Source of the DNA: Parapedobacter sp051400755
Lineage (GTDB): Bacteria > Bacteroidota > Bacteroidia > Sphingobacteriales > Sphingobacteriaceae
Assembly (NCBI RefSeq): GCF_051400755.1
Contig: NZ_JBLFFL010000002.1
Span: 1-64,000 of the forward strand
Length of the DNA: 64,000 bases
Reading direction: 5' to 3'
Shown: one piece after another, positions 50,465-60,507 of the stretch
Position numbering within the stretch: the stretch's first letter is position 1
Layout: every line of letters begins with the position of its first letter
Program-made: the position numbers and the translations under genes
Notes under the pieces: generated by a model
What the model saw: only the letters and a program-made list of their open reading frames with translations
Told to the model about the DNA's origin: nothing
The model's database searches: none

Positions 50465-52918
50465 ATGGCGAAGGATTTGACAAAACAAGAAGTGGATATA
50501 GCAAACACGGCACAGGTACTGGAAGAGGGGGTACAGCATGTCAATAACCCCGTGCTGGATTTGCCGGAGATCGTCAAGAACTACCTGGGACCCGTGGCCG
50601 GATTTCATCAGGAGCATAATAACTATTATTTTACCGATGGTGGGGCAAGTGTGGAGATCAAGGTGGTCAGCGATGAGATCATCCGCGTGCGGCTGGCCCC
50701 AAAGGGGCAATTTCTGGAAGATTTCTCCTACGCCGTACCGCAGTCTGACCAGCATGTGGCCGTCTATAATTTTGAAGAAGATGAGCAGGCCTACCGTGTC
50801 AAGACCAATACGGTGACCTGTGTGATCCGCAAAGCGGACTTCCTCATATTCTTCGAGGATCGTGAAGGTAAGGAATACAGCAAAGATTATTCAGCCATGC
50901 ACTGGGAGGAAAACCCCGATTTTGGTGGTTACTATGTGTACTGCACCAAGACTGCCATGGCCAATGAGGCGTTTTATGGGTTGGGCGATAAACCCACCCA
51001 CCTCAATTTGCGGGGGAGGCGATTCGCCAACTGGAATTCGGATACCTATTCGTTCCAGTTCGACCAAGATCCGTTATACCGCAGCATTCCGTTTTATATC
51101 GGGCTGCATGGCGGAGATGCCTATGGCATCTTTTTCGACAATACGTTCAAGACGTATTTCGACTTTGCGGCAGAGGCGCATGATCAGACGAGCTTTTGGT
51201 CAGAAGGAGGCGAGCTGCAATATTACTACATCCACGGGCCGCACATGATGGATGTGGTAAAACGGTACCATAGCATCACCGGTACCCACTACCTGCCTCC
51301 CCTGTGGGCGCTGGGGTATCATCAATGCCGGTGGAGCTATTATCCCGAGAGCAAGGTGAAAGACCTTGCCAGGAATTTCCGCGAACGCAAGATTCCATGC
51401 GATGCCATTTACCTGGACATCGATTACATGGATGGTTACCGCTGTTTTACGTGGAACAAGCGTCATTTCCCAGACCCGAAGAAGATGATCAAGGAATTAG
51501 CGGACGATGGATTCCAAACGGTGGTCATCATCGACCCCGGTATCAAAGTCGATGAAAACTATTGGGTATTCCGTGAGGGTAAAAAAAACCGCTATTTCTG
51601 CCGCCGTGGCGATGACTATTTCATGGAAGGGTACGTGTGGCCGGGCCGCTGCCAGTTCCCCGACTTTACCAACCAGGAAGTGCGCGAATGGTGGGGCGGG
51701 TTATTTAAAGGATTGGTAGAAGCCGGTGTAGCGGGCGTGTGGAATGACATGAATGAGCCTGCGGTATTCGGCCGGGGGACATTCCCGAACGATGTGCGCC
51801 ATAATTTCGACGGTTACAGGGGTTCGCATCGCAAGGCGCATAATATATACGGCATGCAGATGGTGCGGGCTACTTACGAAGGGTTGAAAAAGCTGTTCCA
51901 GAAGAAGCGACCGTTTACCATTACCCGTGCGGCCTACGCGGGTACGCAGCGGTATGCATCGGTGTGGACGGGTGACAATGTTGCGACATGGGAGCACCTG
52001 CGCCTTGGCGCCTTGCAGTTGCAGCGGCTATCGGTATCGGGTATGTCTTTCTGCGGCACGGACATCGGTGGATTCAGCGGAGAGCCGGATGCGGAGCTGT
52101 TTACGCGGTGGCTTCAGTTTGGCGTGTTCTCCCCATTCATGAGAGCCCATTCAGCCGGAGATACGGCCGAGCGCGAACCCTGGAGCTTCGGTCCAGAACA
52201 CGAAGCGATCAATCGGAAATTCATTGAATTGCGATACAAACTGCTTCCGTATATCTATTCGGTTTTTTGGGAGCATACCAAATATGGATTCCCCATCCTG
52301 CGTCCGGTGACGATGGTCGAGCAGCGGCTGGATAGCAACCTCCCGCGGGAAGAGGAATTTTGTTTTGGAGATAAGATATTGGTGTCGCCGGTGTTGACCG
52401 CGGGGCAGCAGCGCAAACTGGTGTACCTGCCCGCGGGCGACTGGTATGATTACTGGCAAGATACGCTGCTTGAAGGGGGACAAGAATACGAGGTGGATAC
52501 GCCGATTGACAGGATGCCCATCTTCGTAAAGGCAGGCACCGTATTGCCGGAGTATCCAGTGATGCAACATGTCCATGAGCAGAAAATCGAATCGCTCAAG
52601 TTAGTGGTTTATCACACTTCCCAAGAAGCCAATTCATACCTGTACGAAGATCACGGCGATACCTTTGCCTATGAACAGCAGATCTATCTCGAGAAGAAAT
52701 TTGTAGTAAAAGGGACTGCGGGAAGCTTGAGGATTACGCAATATGCAGAAGGCCTCTATTCCGAAAAGTATGATACGTATGAGCTTCACGCAGTAGCGCT
52801 GCCGTTTGCTGTGCAACAACTAACGGTAGATGACCGCCCGGTGGATTTCAGCCGCGATGAGCAGCAACGATATATTATAAAAGTGCCAAAGGATTTTAGG
52901 AGCCTGGTGATTTCGTGA
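50465..52918 (+). CDS. glycoside hydrolase family 31 alpha-glucosidase
   Basis: An 817-residue cytoplasmic enzyme (no signal peptide). N-terminal beta-sandwich, then the catalytic barrel with nucleophile Asp428 in the classic WNDMNEP motif. A later HSAGDTAEREPW block holds the acid/base Asp, with C-terminal beta domains. GH31 enzymes release glucose from alpha-1,4 or alpha-1,6 ends. ATG at 50465; the ORF extends to 50387 only through a less likely start. It is the first gene of the glycogen cluster. Confidence 0.94.
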   Translation: MAKDLTKQEVDIANTAQVLEEGVQHVNNPVLDLPEIVKNYLGPVAGFHQEHNNYYFTDGGASVEIKVVSDEIIRVRLAPKGQFLEDFSYAVPQSDQHVAVYNFEEDEQAYRVKTNTVTCVIRKADFLIFFEDREGKEYSKDYSAMHWEENPDFGGYYVYCTKTAMANEAFYGLGDKPTHLNLRGRRFANWNSDTYSFQFDQDPLYRSIPFYIGLHGGDAYGIFFDNTFKTYFDFAAEAHDQTSFWSEGGELQYYYIHGPHMMDVVKRYHSITGTHYLPPLWALGYHQCRWSYYPESKVKDLARNFRERKIPCDAIYLDIDYMDGYRCFTWNKRHFPDPKKMIKELADDGFQTVVIIDPGIKVDENYWVFREGKKNRYFCRRGDDYFMEGYVWPGRCQFPDFTNQEVREWWGGLFKGLVEAGVAGVWNDMNEPAVFGRGTFPNDVRHNFDGYRGSHRKAHNIYGMQMVRATYEGLKKLFQKKRPFTITRAAYAGTQRYASVWTGDNVATWEHLRLGALQLQRLSVSGMSFCGTDIGGFSGEPDAELFTRWLQFGVFSPFMRAHSAGDTAEREPWSFGPEHEAINRKFIELRYKLLPYIYSVFWEHTKYGFPILRPVTMVEQRLDSNLPREEEFCFGDKILVSPVLTAGQQRKLVYLPAGDWYDYWQDTLLEGGQEYEVDTPIDRMPIFVKAGTVLPEYPVMQHVHEQKIESLKLVVYHTSQEANSYLYEDHGDTFAYEQQIYLEKKFVVKGTAGSLRITQYAEGLYSEKYDTYELHAVALPFAVQQLTVDDRPVDFSRDEQQRYIIKVPKDFRSLVIS

Positions 52919-52968
52919 CGAAACCCTTGACGCCGCCAATTGTTGACCAATTATAAGCTTGTATTATT

Positions 52969-54888
52969 ATGCAGAATCCGGTAGAAGTCTACTCGCTGTT
53001 CACTGATTTTGATCTAAGTCTCTTCCAGGCGGGCAAGCATTATAAACTGTACGAGAAGTTTGGCTCGCATGCGCTTTCTCGTGAGGATCAGGCAGGCGTT
53101 TACTTTGCCGTATGGGCGCCCAATGCCGAGGCGGTATCGGTGGTGGGCAATTTCAATGGCTGGAACCCCTATGCGCACATACTTCATGTACGATGGGATG
53201 GCTCGGGCATCTGGGAAGGCTTCATTCCCCATATCGGTGTGGGTGAATTGTACAAGTATTACATCCGGTCATACCAAGGCGAAATACTGGAAAAAGGCGA
53301 TCCCTTTGCGTTGCAATGGGAAAATGCACCGCAAACGGCCTCCGTAATCTCCACCACTTGGTATGAATGGAATGATGGGGATTGGATGCAAACGCGGCAT
53401 CTCTATAACGGGCTTAACCGCCCCATGTCGGTATACGAAATGCACCTGGGCTCATGGCTCCGCAGTCCAGACGATCCGGGGCGCCTGCTGGGGTATCGCG
53501 AAATCGCGGATAAGCTGGTGCCCTATATTAAGGAGGCAGGCTTCACCCATGTGGAGCTGCTGCCGATTATGGAGCATCCATATTACCCGTCATGGGGGTA
53601 TCAGTTGACAGGGTATTTCGCCGCATCATCCCGTTATGGGTCTCCCCAGGAGCTGATGTACCTCGTCGAGCAGCTGCACCTCAATGGGATCGGGGTGTTA
53701 TTGGATTGGGTGCCCTCGCATTTCCCCGGGGATGCACACGGGCTTCACCGCTTTGATGGGACGCATTTATATGAGCATGCGGATCCACGGCAGGGATACC
53801 ATCCCGATTGGAACTCCTATATCTTCAACTATGGACGTAATGAAGTGCGCTCCTTCCTCATCAGCAATGCCATCTTCTGGCTTGACAGGTACCATGCCGA
53901 TGGCTTGCGGGTAGACGCCGTGGCTTCGATGTTGTACCTCGACTATTCACGCAAGGAGGGCGAATGGATCCCGAATGAATATGGAAGCAGGGAAAATTTG
54001 CAGGCCATCGGTTTGCTGAAGGACCTAAACGAGGCGGTGTATAGTCAGTTTCCAGATGTGCAGACCATTGCCGAAGAGTCGACCTCCTGGCCGGGGGTGA
54101 GCCGCCCCACTTACAGTGGCGGACTGGGTTTCGGGATGAAATGGATGATGGGCTGGATGCACGATACCTTGCAATATTTCAGCCGCGATCCGCTGCACAG
54201 ACGCCACCATCATGGACAGGTCACGTTCAGTATGCTCTATGCCTTCCATGAAAATTTCATGCTGCCGCTTTCGCATGATGAGGTAGTGCACGGCAAAGGT
54301 TCGATGGTCTATAAAATGCCCGGGGATGACTGGCAGCGATTTGCCAACCTGCGGGCACTGTACGTATATATGTTTACCCATCCGGGCACCAAACTGCTCT
54401 TTATGGGATGCGAATTCGGACAGACCGCCGAGTGGGACTATAACCGGTCGCTCGATTGGCACCTCATGCAGTACGAACCCCATAAAGGTGTTTTCGAGCT
54501 CATTAAATCGCTCAACTACCTGTATCGGACCGAACCAGCCCTCTATGAACACAGCTCCAGTCCGGAAGGTTTTGAATGGATAGAAGGGGGTGATGCGCAT
54601 CATTCCGTGCTGGCCTATGTGAGAAAAGGGATCAACCCCGAAAATGACCTGTTAATTATTTTGAACCTAACACCGGTGGTGCGTTATTTTTATCGGTGTG
54701 GCCTGCCTTCAAAAGGGGAGTGGACGGTGGTGCTCAATTCGGACAACGGTATGTACTATGGCAGCGGTATTGAACAACAGGAGGTGGTGGCAGAACCCAT
54801 CGGGTGGATGAACAAGGACTGGTCGGCCAACGTTACCTTGCCGCCGCTGGCCGGGCTGGTGCTCAAACGGAAGAACCATGCAGACTGA
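52969..54888 (+). CDS. glgB: 1,4-alpha-glucan branching enzyme
   Basis: A 639-residue GH13 enzyme that adds alpha-1,6 branches to glycogen. N-terminal CBM48 domain (YFAVWAPNAEAVSVVGNFNGWNP). Barrel with DGLRVDAVASMLYLDYSRKEGEW (nucleophile Asp316), the acid/base Glu in TIAEESTSWPGVS, and LPLSHDEVVHGKGSM. Shorter than E. coli GlgB because it lacks the extra N-terminal domain. It overlaps glgA by 11 bp. Confidence 0.96.
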   Translation: MQNPVEVYSLFTDFDLSLFQAGKHYKLYEKFGSHALSREDQAGVYFAVWAPNAEAVSVVGNFNGWNPYAHILHVRWDGSGIWEGFIPHIGVGELYKYYIRSYQGEILEKGDPFALQWENAPQTASVISTTWYEWNDGDWMQTRHLYNGLNRPMSVYEMHLGSWLRSPDDPGRLLGYREIADKLVPYIKEAGFTHVELLPIMEHPYYPSWGYQLTGYFAASSRYGSPQELMYLVEQLHLNGIGVLLDWVPSHFPGDAHGLHRFDGTHLYEHADPRQGYHPDWNSYIFNYGRNEVRSFLISNAIFWLDRYHADGLRVDAVASMLYLDYSRKEGEWIPNEYGSRENLQAIGLLKDLNEAVYSQFPDVQTIAEESTSWPGVSRPTYSGGLGFGMKWMMGWMHDTLQYFSRDPLHRRHHHGQVTFSMLYAFHENFMLPLSHDEVVHGKGSMVYKMPGDDWQRFANLRALYVYMFTHPGTKLLFMGCEFGQTAEWDYNRSLDWHLMQYEPHKGVFELIKSLNYLYRTEPALYEHSSSPEGFEWIEGGDAHHSVLAYVRKGINPENDLLIILNLTPVVRYFYRCGLPSKGEWTVVLNSDNGMYYGSGIEQQEVVAEPIGWMNKDWSANVTLPPLAGLVLKRKNHAD

Positions 54889-56311
54889 ACCCACACATAT
54901 CATCCACCTGAGTGCAGAATGCTATCCCGTGGCAAAGGTCGGCGGTCTGGGTGATGTGGTGGGCGCCCTGCCCAAGTACCTGCAGCAAACCGGCTTGCGT
55001 ACCTGGGTGGTAATGCCGTGGTATGACAAACCGTTCGTGCGAAATCATGATTTTGAAGTCGTGTATACCGGGCGTTTCCAGCAGGGGTCCAGGCCGCTCG
55101 AGGTGCAGGTTTATCAGGAGAAGCATGACATATTGGGGTTTGGGCTGTTCTTAATAAAAATACCTGGACTGCTGGACCGGCAGGAGGTATACGGCTATGT
55201 GGATGAAAGTGAGCAATTCATGGCGTTTCAGCATGGCTTCTTGCATTGGATCACCGATCAGGGTATTACGCCGGATGTCGTGCATTGTCATGATCACCAT
55301 ACGGGACTCATACCGTTTTTCATGTACCATGGCGATGCCTTTAAGGCGCTGAGGGGAGTGCCGACCGTGGCTACGGTGCACAATGCACAGTATCAAGGAT
55401 GGATGGACTGGAATAAGGCGATATTGCTGCCGGCATTCGATACTTGGCGATGGGGACTGCTCGATTGGGACCGCGTCATCAATCCATTGGCCGCATTGAT
55501 CAAGTGCTGCACGGTGTTTACCACGGTATCTGAAGGGTACTTGGATGAGCTGACCACGCAGGCGAACGGACTGGAGCAATTGTTTTTGATGGAACGCGCT
55601 AAAAGTACCGGCATCGTTAATGGCATCGATACCACCGTGTGGAATCCGGAAGCGGACCCGATGATACACCATCCTTATCGTATAGCGAGCGTGCAATCGG
55701 GTAAGGCTAAAAACAAGGCATCGCTATGCGAACGCTTCGGACTGGACCCATCGAATCCGCTGATCGCTTATATCGGCCGGTTTGCCGCCGAGAAGGGTGC
55801 CGATCTGTTGCCCGAAATGATCGAAAACCTATTGGACAGTGAGCTGCCGATCACGATGCTGGTGTTGGGGTCCGGTGATCCCAACGTGCAGACAGCCATT
55901 GCCGCGTTGGCGGAAAAATACCAAGGGAAATTGGGGGCGTATATTGGCTATCAGGAGGAATTGTCGCATCAGATCTATGCTGCTGCAGACTTTCTGATCA
56001 TGCCTTCGCGCGTAGAACCTTGTGGACTCAATCAGCTCTATTCCATGCGGTATGGCACCATCCCGATTGTGCGCCGTACCGGTGGCCTCCGGGATACCGT
56101 GCGCGATATTGCTGAGCGTGATGGCTACGGCATCACCTTTCCGCATGCCGATGCGGCAGACGCGGTGCTCGCCATACAGCGGGCGTTGGAGCTCGGAGGC
56201 GACAAGCAGCGAATGCAGCAATTGCGGAAAACGATTATGAAGTTCGATTTTTCCTGGGACAAGTCGGCAGCAAAATATTTGCATATTTATCAAAATATAA
56301 CCAAGTTATGA
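54878..56311 (+). CDS. glgA: glycogen synthase
   Basis: A 477-residue GT5 enzyme using ADP-glucose. The N-terminal ADP-glucose loop K-V-G-G-L-G-D-V is at about residues 20-27. HCHDHHTGLIPFFMY, the IAYIGRFAAEKGADLL block and PSRVEPCGLNQLYSMRYGTIPIVRRTGGLRDTV are typical. It starts inside the glgB gene and overlaps glgC by 4 bp (ATGA), so the three are translationally coupled. Confidence 0.96.
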   Translation: MQTEPTHIIHLSAECYPVAKVGGLGDVVGALPKYLQQTGLRTWVVMPWYDKPFVRNHDFEVVYTGRFQQGSRPLEVQVYQEKHDILGFGLFLIKIPGLLDRQEVYGYVDESEQFMAFQHGFLHWITDQGITPDVVHCHDHHTGLIPFFMYHGDAFKALRGVPTVATVHNAQYQGWMDWNKAILLPAFDTWRWGLLDWDRVINPLAALIKCCTVFTTVSEGYLDELTTQANGLEQLFLMERAKSTGIVNGIDTTVWNPEADPMIHHPYRIASVQSGKAKNKASLCERFGLDPSNPLIAYIGRFAAEKGADLLPEMIENLLDSELPITMLVLGSGDPNVQTAIAALAEKYQGKLGAYIGYQEELSHQIYAAADFLIMPSRVEPCGLNQLYSMRYGTIPIVRRTGGLRDTVRDIAERDGYGITFPHADAADAVLAIQRALELGGDKQRMQQLRKTIMKFDFSWDKSAAKYLHIYQNITKL

Positions 56312-57579
56312 TTAAGCACAATGTGATTTCCGTCGTATTGGGAGGTGGCAAGGGGAGCCGCCTTTATCCATTAACGCATCAACGTTCCAAACCGGCAGTG
56401 CCGATAGCTGGCAAATACCGTTTGGTGGATATTCCGATTTCAAACTGCCTCAATTCAGGGTATAACCGCATTTATGTATTGACGCAATACAACTCGGCGT
56501 CGCTCAACTCCCACATCAAGAACACCTACAATTTCAGCGTGTTCAGCAAGGGCTTTGTAGAGATACTGGCGGCAGAGCAGACCAATGAGGGCGAAAAATG
56601 GTACCAGGGTACCGCAGATGCCGTGCGGCATTTGCAACGGTATCTGCAACACCACGACTATGAACACCTGCTCATTCTCTCGGGCGATCAGCTTTACCAG
56701 ATCGATTTCCAGGAAATGATTGAAGCACACATCGAAACCGGTGCCGAGATATCCGTGGCCACCATTCCGGTCAACGCAAAGGATGCAACGTCTTTCGGTA
56801 TCCTCAAGGCCGACGAGGACGGCAACATTACCTCATTCATCGAGAAACCAAACAGCACATTGTTGCCCCCGTGGGAATCGGATGTCAGCGATGAAATGAA
56901 AGCCGCAGGCAGGGTTTATCTGGCCTCTATGGGAATCTACATATTCAATAAGGGTGTACTTAAGCAGATTCTCGAAGAAAGCGAAGGTGTGGATTTCGGG
57001 AAAGAGCTCCTGCCAGAGGCCATCGGCAATTACAAAATCCACAGCTATCAATACCCCGGGTACTGGACAGATATCGGAAACATCGATTCATTTTTCGAGG
57101 CCAATATCGGGCTGACGGATGACATCCCCCAGTTCAACCTGTTTGATCGAAATACGATTTTTTCCCGGGCACGGATGCTCCCCCCGTCTAAGGTCTCCGG
57201 TACCACACTGGATAAGGTGGTCGTCGCCGATGGATGCATTGTGGCGGCGGAACAAATTGAGCGATCCGTCATCGGTATCCGGTCACGCATCGGCGCCGGT
57301 TCGATCATCAAAACGACCTATATGATGGGCAGCGACTTTTACCAAACCCTCAATGAGATCGAAGAAGCACATGCCAATGGGTTTCCATTGGTGGGGGTTG
57401 GCGAGCACTGCTACATCGAAAACGCCATACTGGATAAGAACTGCTCCATCGGCGACAACGTGCGGATCACCGGGGGAGCCCATCTGGCAGACGGCGATTT
57501 CGAAACCCATGCCGTCCGGGATGGGATCGTAGTTGTAAAAAAACGAGCGGTGTTGCTTTCGGGTACGGTCATTGGGTAA
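56308..57579 (+). CDS. glgC: glucose-1-phosphate adenylyltransferase
   Basis: A 423-residue enzyme that makes ADP-glucose, the committed step of glycogen synthesis. LGGGKGSRLYPLTHQRSKPAVPIAGKYRLVDIPISNCLNSG forms the nucleotide site. HLLILSGDQLYQIDF, FIEKP and YWTDIGNIDSFFEAN follow, then a left-handed beta-helix C-terminus (IGIRSRIGAGSIIKTTYMMG). Allosteric regulation is likely, but effectors are not visible. Last gene of the cluster. Confidence 0.97.
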   Translation: MIKHNVISVVLGGGKGSRLYPLTHQRSKPAVPIAGKYRLVDIPISNCLNSGYNRIYVLTQYNSASLNSHIKNTYNFSVFSKGFVEILAAEQTNEGEKWYQGTADAVRHLQRYLQHHDYEHLLILSGDQLYQIDFQEMIEAHIETGAEISVATIPVNAKDATSFGILKADEDGNITSFIEKPNSTLLPPWESDVSDEMKAAGRVYLASMGIYIFNKGVLKQILEESEGVDFGKELLPEAIGNYKIHSYQYPGYWTDIGNIDSFFEANIGLTDDIPQFNLFDRNTIFSRARMLPPSKVSGTTLDKVVVADGCIVAAEQIERSVIGIRSRIGAGSIIKTTYMMGSDFYQTLNEIEEAHANGFPLVGVGEHCYIENAILDKNCSIGDNVRITGGAHLADGDFETHAVRDGIVVVKKRAVLLSGTVIG

Positions 57580-57600
57580 AAGTATTTGTAAGTTTGTCCT

Positions 57601-58962
57601 ATGGCAAACAACGATACCATCGTCGCGTTAGCTACCGCCATGGGCAGCGGTGCCATCGCGGTCATCCGCCTTTCCGGAGCAGAGGCGATATCCATCGCCG
57701 ATCAGGTTTTTAAAGGCCGGAATTTGACCGAACAAGCTTCTCACACCATCCATTTCGGTACCATCAAAGATGGAGACGAGGTGTTGGATGAAGTACTGGT
57801 GTCCCTTTTCGTCGCGCCGCATTCCTACACCAAGGAAAACGTCGTTGAAATATCCACGCATAACTCGCGATACATCATCGCACGGATCATCCAGCTGCTG
57901 ATCCAGCACGGTGCCCGTGCCGCCCAGCCCGGAGAGTTTACCCTGCGGGCATTCCTCAATGGCCAGCTAGACCTTTCGCAGGCCGAGGCCGTGGCCGATC
58001 TCATCGCTTCCACTTCCGCAGCTTCCCATCAAGTGGCCATGCAGCAGATGCGCGGCGGATTTTCCAGCGTGTTGAAGCAGCTCCGCGAGCAGCTCATCCA
58101 CTTTGCCTCCCTTATTGAGCTCGAACTGGACTTTTCAGAAGAAGACGTCGAATTTGCCAACCGCGGACAACTGAAGGCGCTTATCCAGGAAATCAGCGGC
58201 GTCACCCACAAACTTATTGCGTCATTCGAGCAGGGCAACGTGCTGAAAAACGGGGTGCCCGTGGTCATCGCCGGCAGGCCCAACGTGGGCAAATCCACCC
58301 TGCTCAACACCCTGCTCAACGAAGAGCGGGCCATCGTTTCAGACATTGCCGGCACCACGCGTGATACCATCGAGGATGAGATCAACATCAACGGCGTGAT
58401 GTTCCGGTTCATTGATACAGCGGGCATCCGCGATACGGTCGATATCATCGAAGCCAAAGGCGTAGCGCGCACGCGCGAAAAAATGAGGCAAGCGCGGCTG
58501 ATCGTCTACATGGCCGACCCGCAGCAGGATAATATAGACGAGATAAAAAGCCAGATTGGCGAAGTGGCCCAGCTGGACGTACCCTTTGTGGTCGTCATCA
58601 ACAAAGTAGACCTGCTGAAACCGGAACATCAGGACGCACTCCGTACCCTCGACCCTCTTTTTATCTCCGCTAAGAACAACCTAGGGGTAGAAGAGTTAAA
58701 GCATGAATTGCTACGCAAGGTCAACCTACACAACCTCGGCACCGACGATGTTTTGGTGACCAATATCCGCCATGTGGAAGCGTTGCAGAAGACGGAAGAA
58801 TCCTTACAGCGGGTGCTTGATGGCATTGACGGTACCGTCACCTCCGATTTCCTGGCCATGGATATCCGGCAGGCCCTGCATCATTTGGGCGAGATCACAG
58901 GCAGTGTATCGACAGATGACCTGTTGGATAATATCTTTTCGAAGTTTTGCATCGGGAAGTGA
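57601..58962 (+). CDS. mnmE: tRNA modification GTPase MnmE
   Basis: A 453-residue GTPase that, with MnmG, modifies U34 of certain tRNAs. N-terminal folate-binding domain, helical domain, and inserted G domain with GRPNVGKSTLLNTLL (G1 near residue 225), DIAGTTRDTIEDE, DTAGIRDT and NKVDLL. The C-terminal C-I-G-K motif is intact. It lies 21 bp downstream of glgC, so it may be read from the glycogen operon; no own promoter is obvious. Confidence 0.98.
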   Translation: MANNDTIVALATAMGSGAIAVIRLSGAEAISIADQVFKGRNLTEQASHTIHFGTIKDGDEVLDEVLVSLFVAPHSYTKENVVEISTHNSRYIIARIIQLLIQHGARAAQPGEFTLRAFLNGQLDLSQAEAVADLIASTSAASHQVAMQQMRGGFSSVLKQLREQLIHFASLIELELDFSEEDVEFANRGQLKALIQEISGVTHKLIASFEQGNVLKNGVPVVIAGRPNVGKSTLLNTLLNEERAIVSDIAGTTRDTIEDEININGVMFRFIDTAGIRDTVDIIEAKGVARTREKMRQARLIVYMADPQQDNIDEIKSQIGEVAQLDVPFVVVINKVDLLKPEHQDALRTLDPLFISAKNNLGVEELKHELLRKVNLHNLGTDDVLVTNIRHVEALQKTEESLQRVLDGIDGTVTSDFLAMDIRQALHHLGEITGSVSTDDLLDNIFSKFCIGK

Positions 58963-59102
58963 TCCGATGGTTTGGTAGTAGTTTTATAGGTTACCGAACA
59001 AGATACAGAACAAGCGTTAAAATTGTTGCCATGGCCGGATGAACTATCGAAGCAGGCATGGAATGTTTTTTATTTTTTGCTAAAAATATTGGTAAATAGT
59101 TG

Positions 59103-59110
59103 TATCTTTG
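59103..59110 (+). promoter_or_regulatory. candidate promoter of the DUF2130 gene
   Basis: TATCTTTG matches the -7 consensus, 29 bp before the ATG at 59140. A TTTG at 59076-59079 lies 23 bp upstream, slightly long. The rest of 58963-59139 holds nothing recognisable. Confidence 0.6.
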
Positions 59111-59139
59111 ATTATGATGCTTGCATGTAGACCGACCTT

Positions 59140-60408
59140 ATGAATAACACAACCCAAATAAAATGCCCCAATTGCGGCACTTCCATTGACGTGCAGGATA
59201 TCCTGGCGCACCAGCTCGAGGAGAAAATCAAGCAAAAATATCAATCGCAATTGGCGGCTGAGCAACAGCATTTCGCCCGGCAGCAGGAGGAGTTGCTAAA
59301 GGCGAAAGAAGATTTTGAGCAAAAGAAAAAACAGGAAAATGAACTCTTCCAGGATCGCTTGCAGAAGCAATTAAAAGAAGAGCGGAAAGCCATCGAAGAG
59401 AAGATCAAAAAACAGCTGGGCGAAGAACAGTCTGATCAATTCAGGGCTTTGCAGCAGGAACTTAACGAAAAATCGGAGCAGATCAAGGAACTCAACCGTG
59501 CCAGGGCCGACATCGAGCGGCTGAAAAGGGAAAAGGATGAACTGAAGGAAGCCGTTGAGTTGGACCTGCAACGGAAAATGAACGAGCAACTCCAGACCGA
59601 GCGCGAGCGGATCAAAAAACTGGAAGAAGATAAAAATGAGCTGAAGCTGCGCGAACTCCAAAAACAACTGGACGACCAGAAAAAGCTCACCGAGGAAATG
59701 AAGCGCAAGCAGGAGCAGGGTTCCATGCAATTGCAGGGCGAAGTGCAGGAATTGGCCATAGAAGAATGGCTGGCCCTGCAATTTCCGCTTGACAGCATTG
59801 AAGAGGTCAAAAAAGGCGCGCGTGGCGGGGATTGTATCCAAGTGGTCAATACGCATAACCGGGTGAATTGTGGGAGAATCTATTATGAAAGCAAACGGAC
59901 CAAGGACTTCCAGCCGAGCTGGATCGAGAAGTTTAAGGCCGATATGCGGGAAAAAGGCGCCGACGTTGGCGTATTGGTCTCCGATGCGATGCCCGCCGGG
60001 TTTGAACGGATGGGTATAAAGGATGGGGTGTGGATATGCACCTATGAGGAGTTCAAGGGCTTGTGTACGGTGCTTCGGGAAACTGTTATTCAAATCGGGT
60101 TGGCAGTTGCCTCGCAGGAAAACAAAGGGGACAAAATGCACATGCTCTATGATTTTCTGACCAGCAATACATTCCGTATGCAGGTGGAGGCTATCGTGGA
60201 GGGATTTTCGTGCATGAAGAGTGATCTGGAAAAGGAAAAACGGGCTATGCAACGGATATGGAAAGAGCGCGAAAAGCAGATTGACAAGGTGGTCACCAAT
60301 ACCATTGATATGTACGGATCGATCAAGGGCATCGCGGGGAATGCCATTCAGCCGGTCAAGGCCTTGGAATTGCCGGAAGGCGATTTGCTGGATGAAGAGG
60401 AACGATGA
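59140..60408 (+). CDS. DUF2130 coiled-coil protein
   Basis: A 422-residue soluble protein. The N-terminus has a C-P-N-C-G zinc-ribbon half (only one Cys pair). Residues about 25-200 are a continuous Lys/Glu/Gln-rich coiled coil. The C-terminal about 190 residues contain the DUF2130 domain with EVKKGARGGDCIQVVNTHNRVNCGRIYYESKRTKDF, where GDCIQ...YYESKRTK resembles PDDEXK-type nuclease spacing (Asp, Glu-Ser-Lys). A nuclease-like role is therefore possible but unproven. Monocistronic, no recognised defence genes beside it. Confidence 0.85.
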   Translation: MNNTTQIKCPNCGTSIDVQDILAHQLEEKIKQKYQSQLAAEQQHFARQQEELLKAKEDFEQKKKQENELFQDRLQKQLKEERKAIEEKIKKQLGEEQSDQFRALQQELNEKSEQIKELNRARADIERLKREKDELKEAVELDLQRKMNEQLQTERERIKKLEEDKNELKLRELQKQLDDQKKLTEEMKRKQEQGSMQLQGEVQELAIEEWLALQFPLDSIEEVKKGARGGDCIQVVNTHNRVNCGRIYYESKRTKDFQPSWIEKFKADMREKGADVGVLVSDAMPAGFERMGIKDGVWICTYEEFKGLCTVLRETVIQIGLAVASQENKGDKMHMLYDFLTSNTFRMQVEAIVEGFSCMKSDLEKEKRAMQRIWKEREKQIDKVVTNTIDMYGSIKGIAGNAIQPVKALELPEGDLLDEEER

Positions 60409-60460
60409 AAAAGTGGTTAAATAATTTCATTTTTCTTTATATTCAGGTCGATTTTTAAGG

Positions 60461-60468
60461 TAGCTTTG
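60461..60468 (+). promoter_or_regulatory. candidate promoter of the SIMPL gene
   Basis: TAGCTTTG fits TAnnTTTG, about 40 bp before the ATG at 60508. The -33 region is AT-rich without a clear TTTG. Confidence 0.5.
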
Positions 60469-60507
60469 TTTTGAAGACGACACCTTGTTCAATAAAAGAA
60501 TGGATCG

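Noticed and set aside
59371..60252. 293-codon Leu/Phe-rich frame antisense to the DUF2130 gene
   Set aside because: The Phe/Leu pattern is simply the complement of the Lys/Glu/Gln-rich coiled coil.
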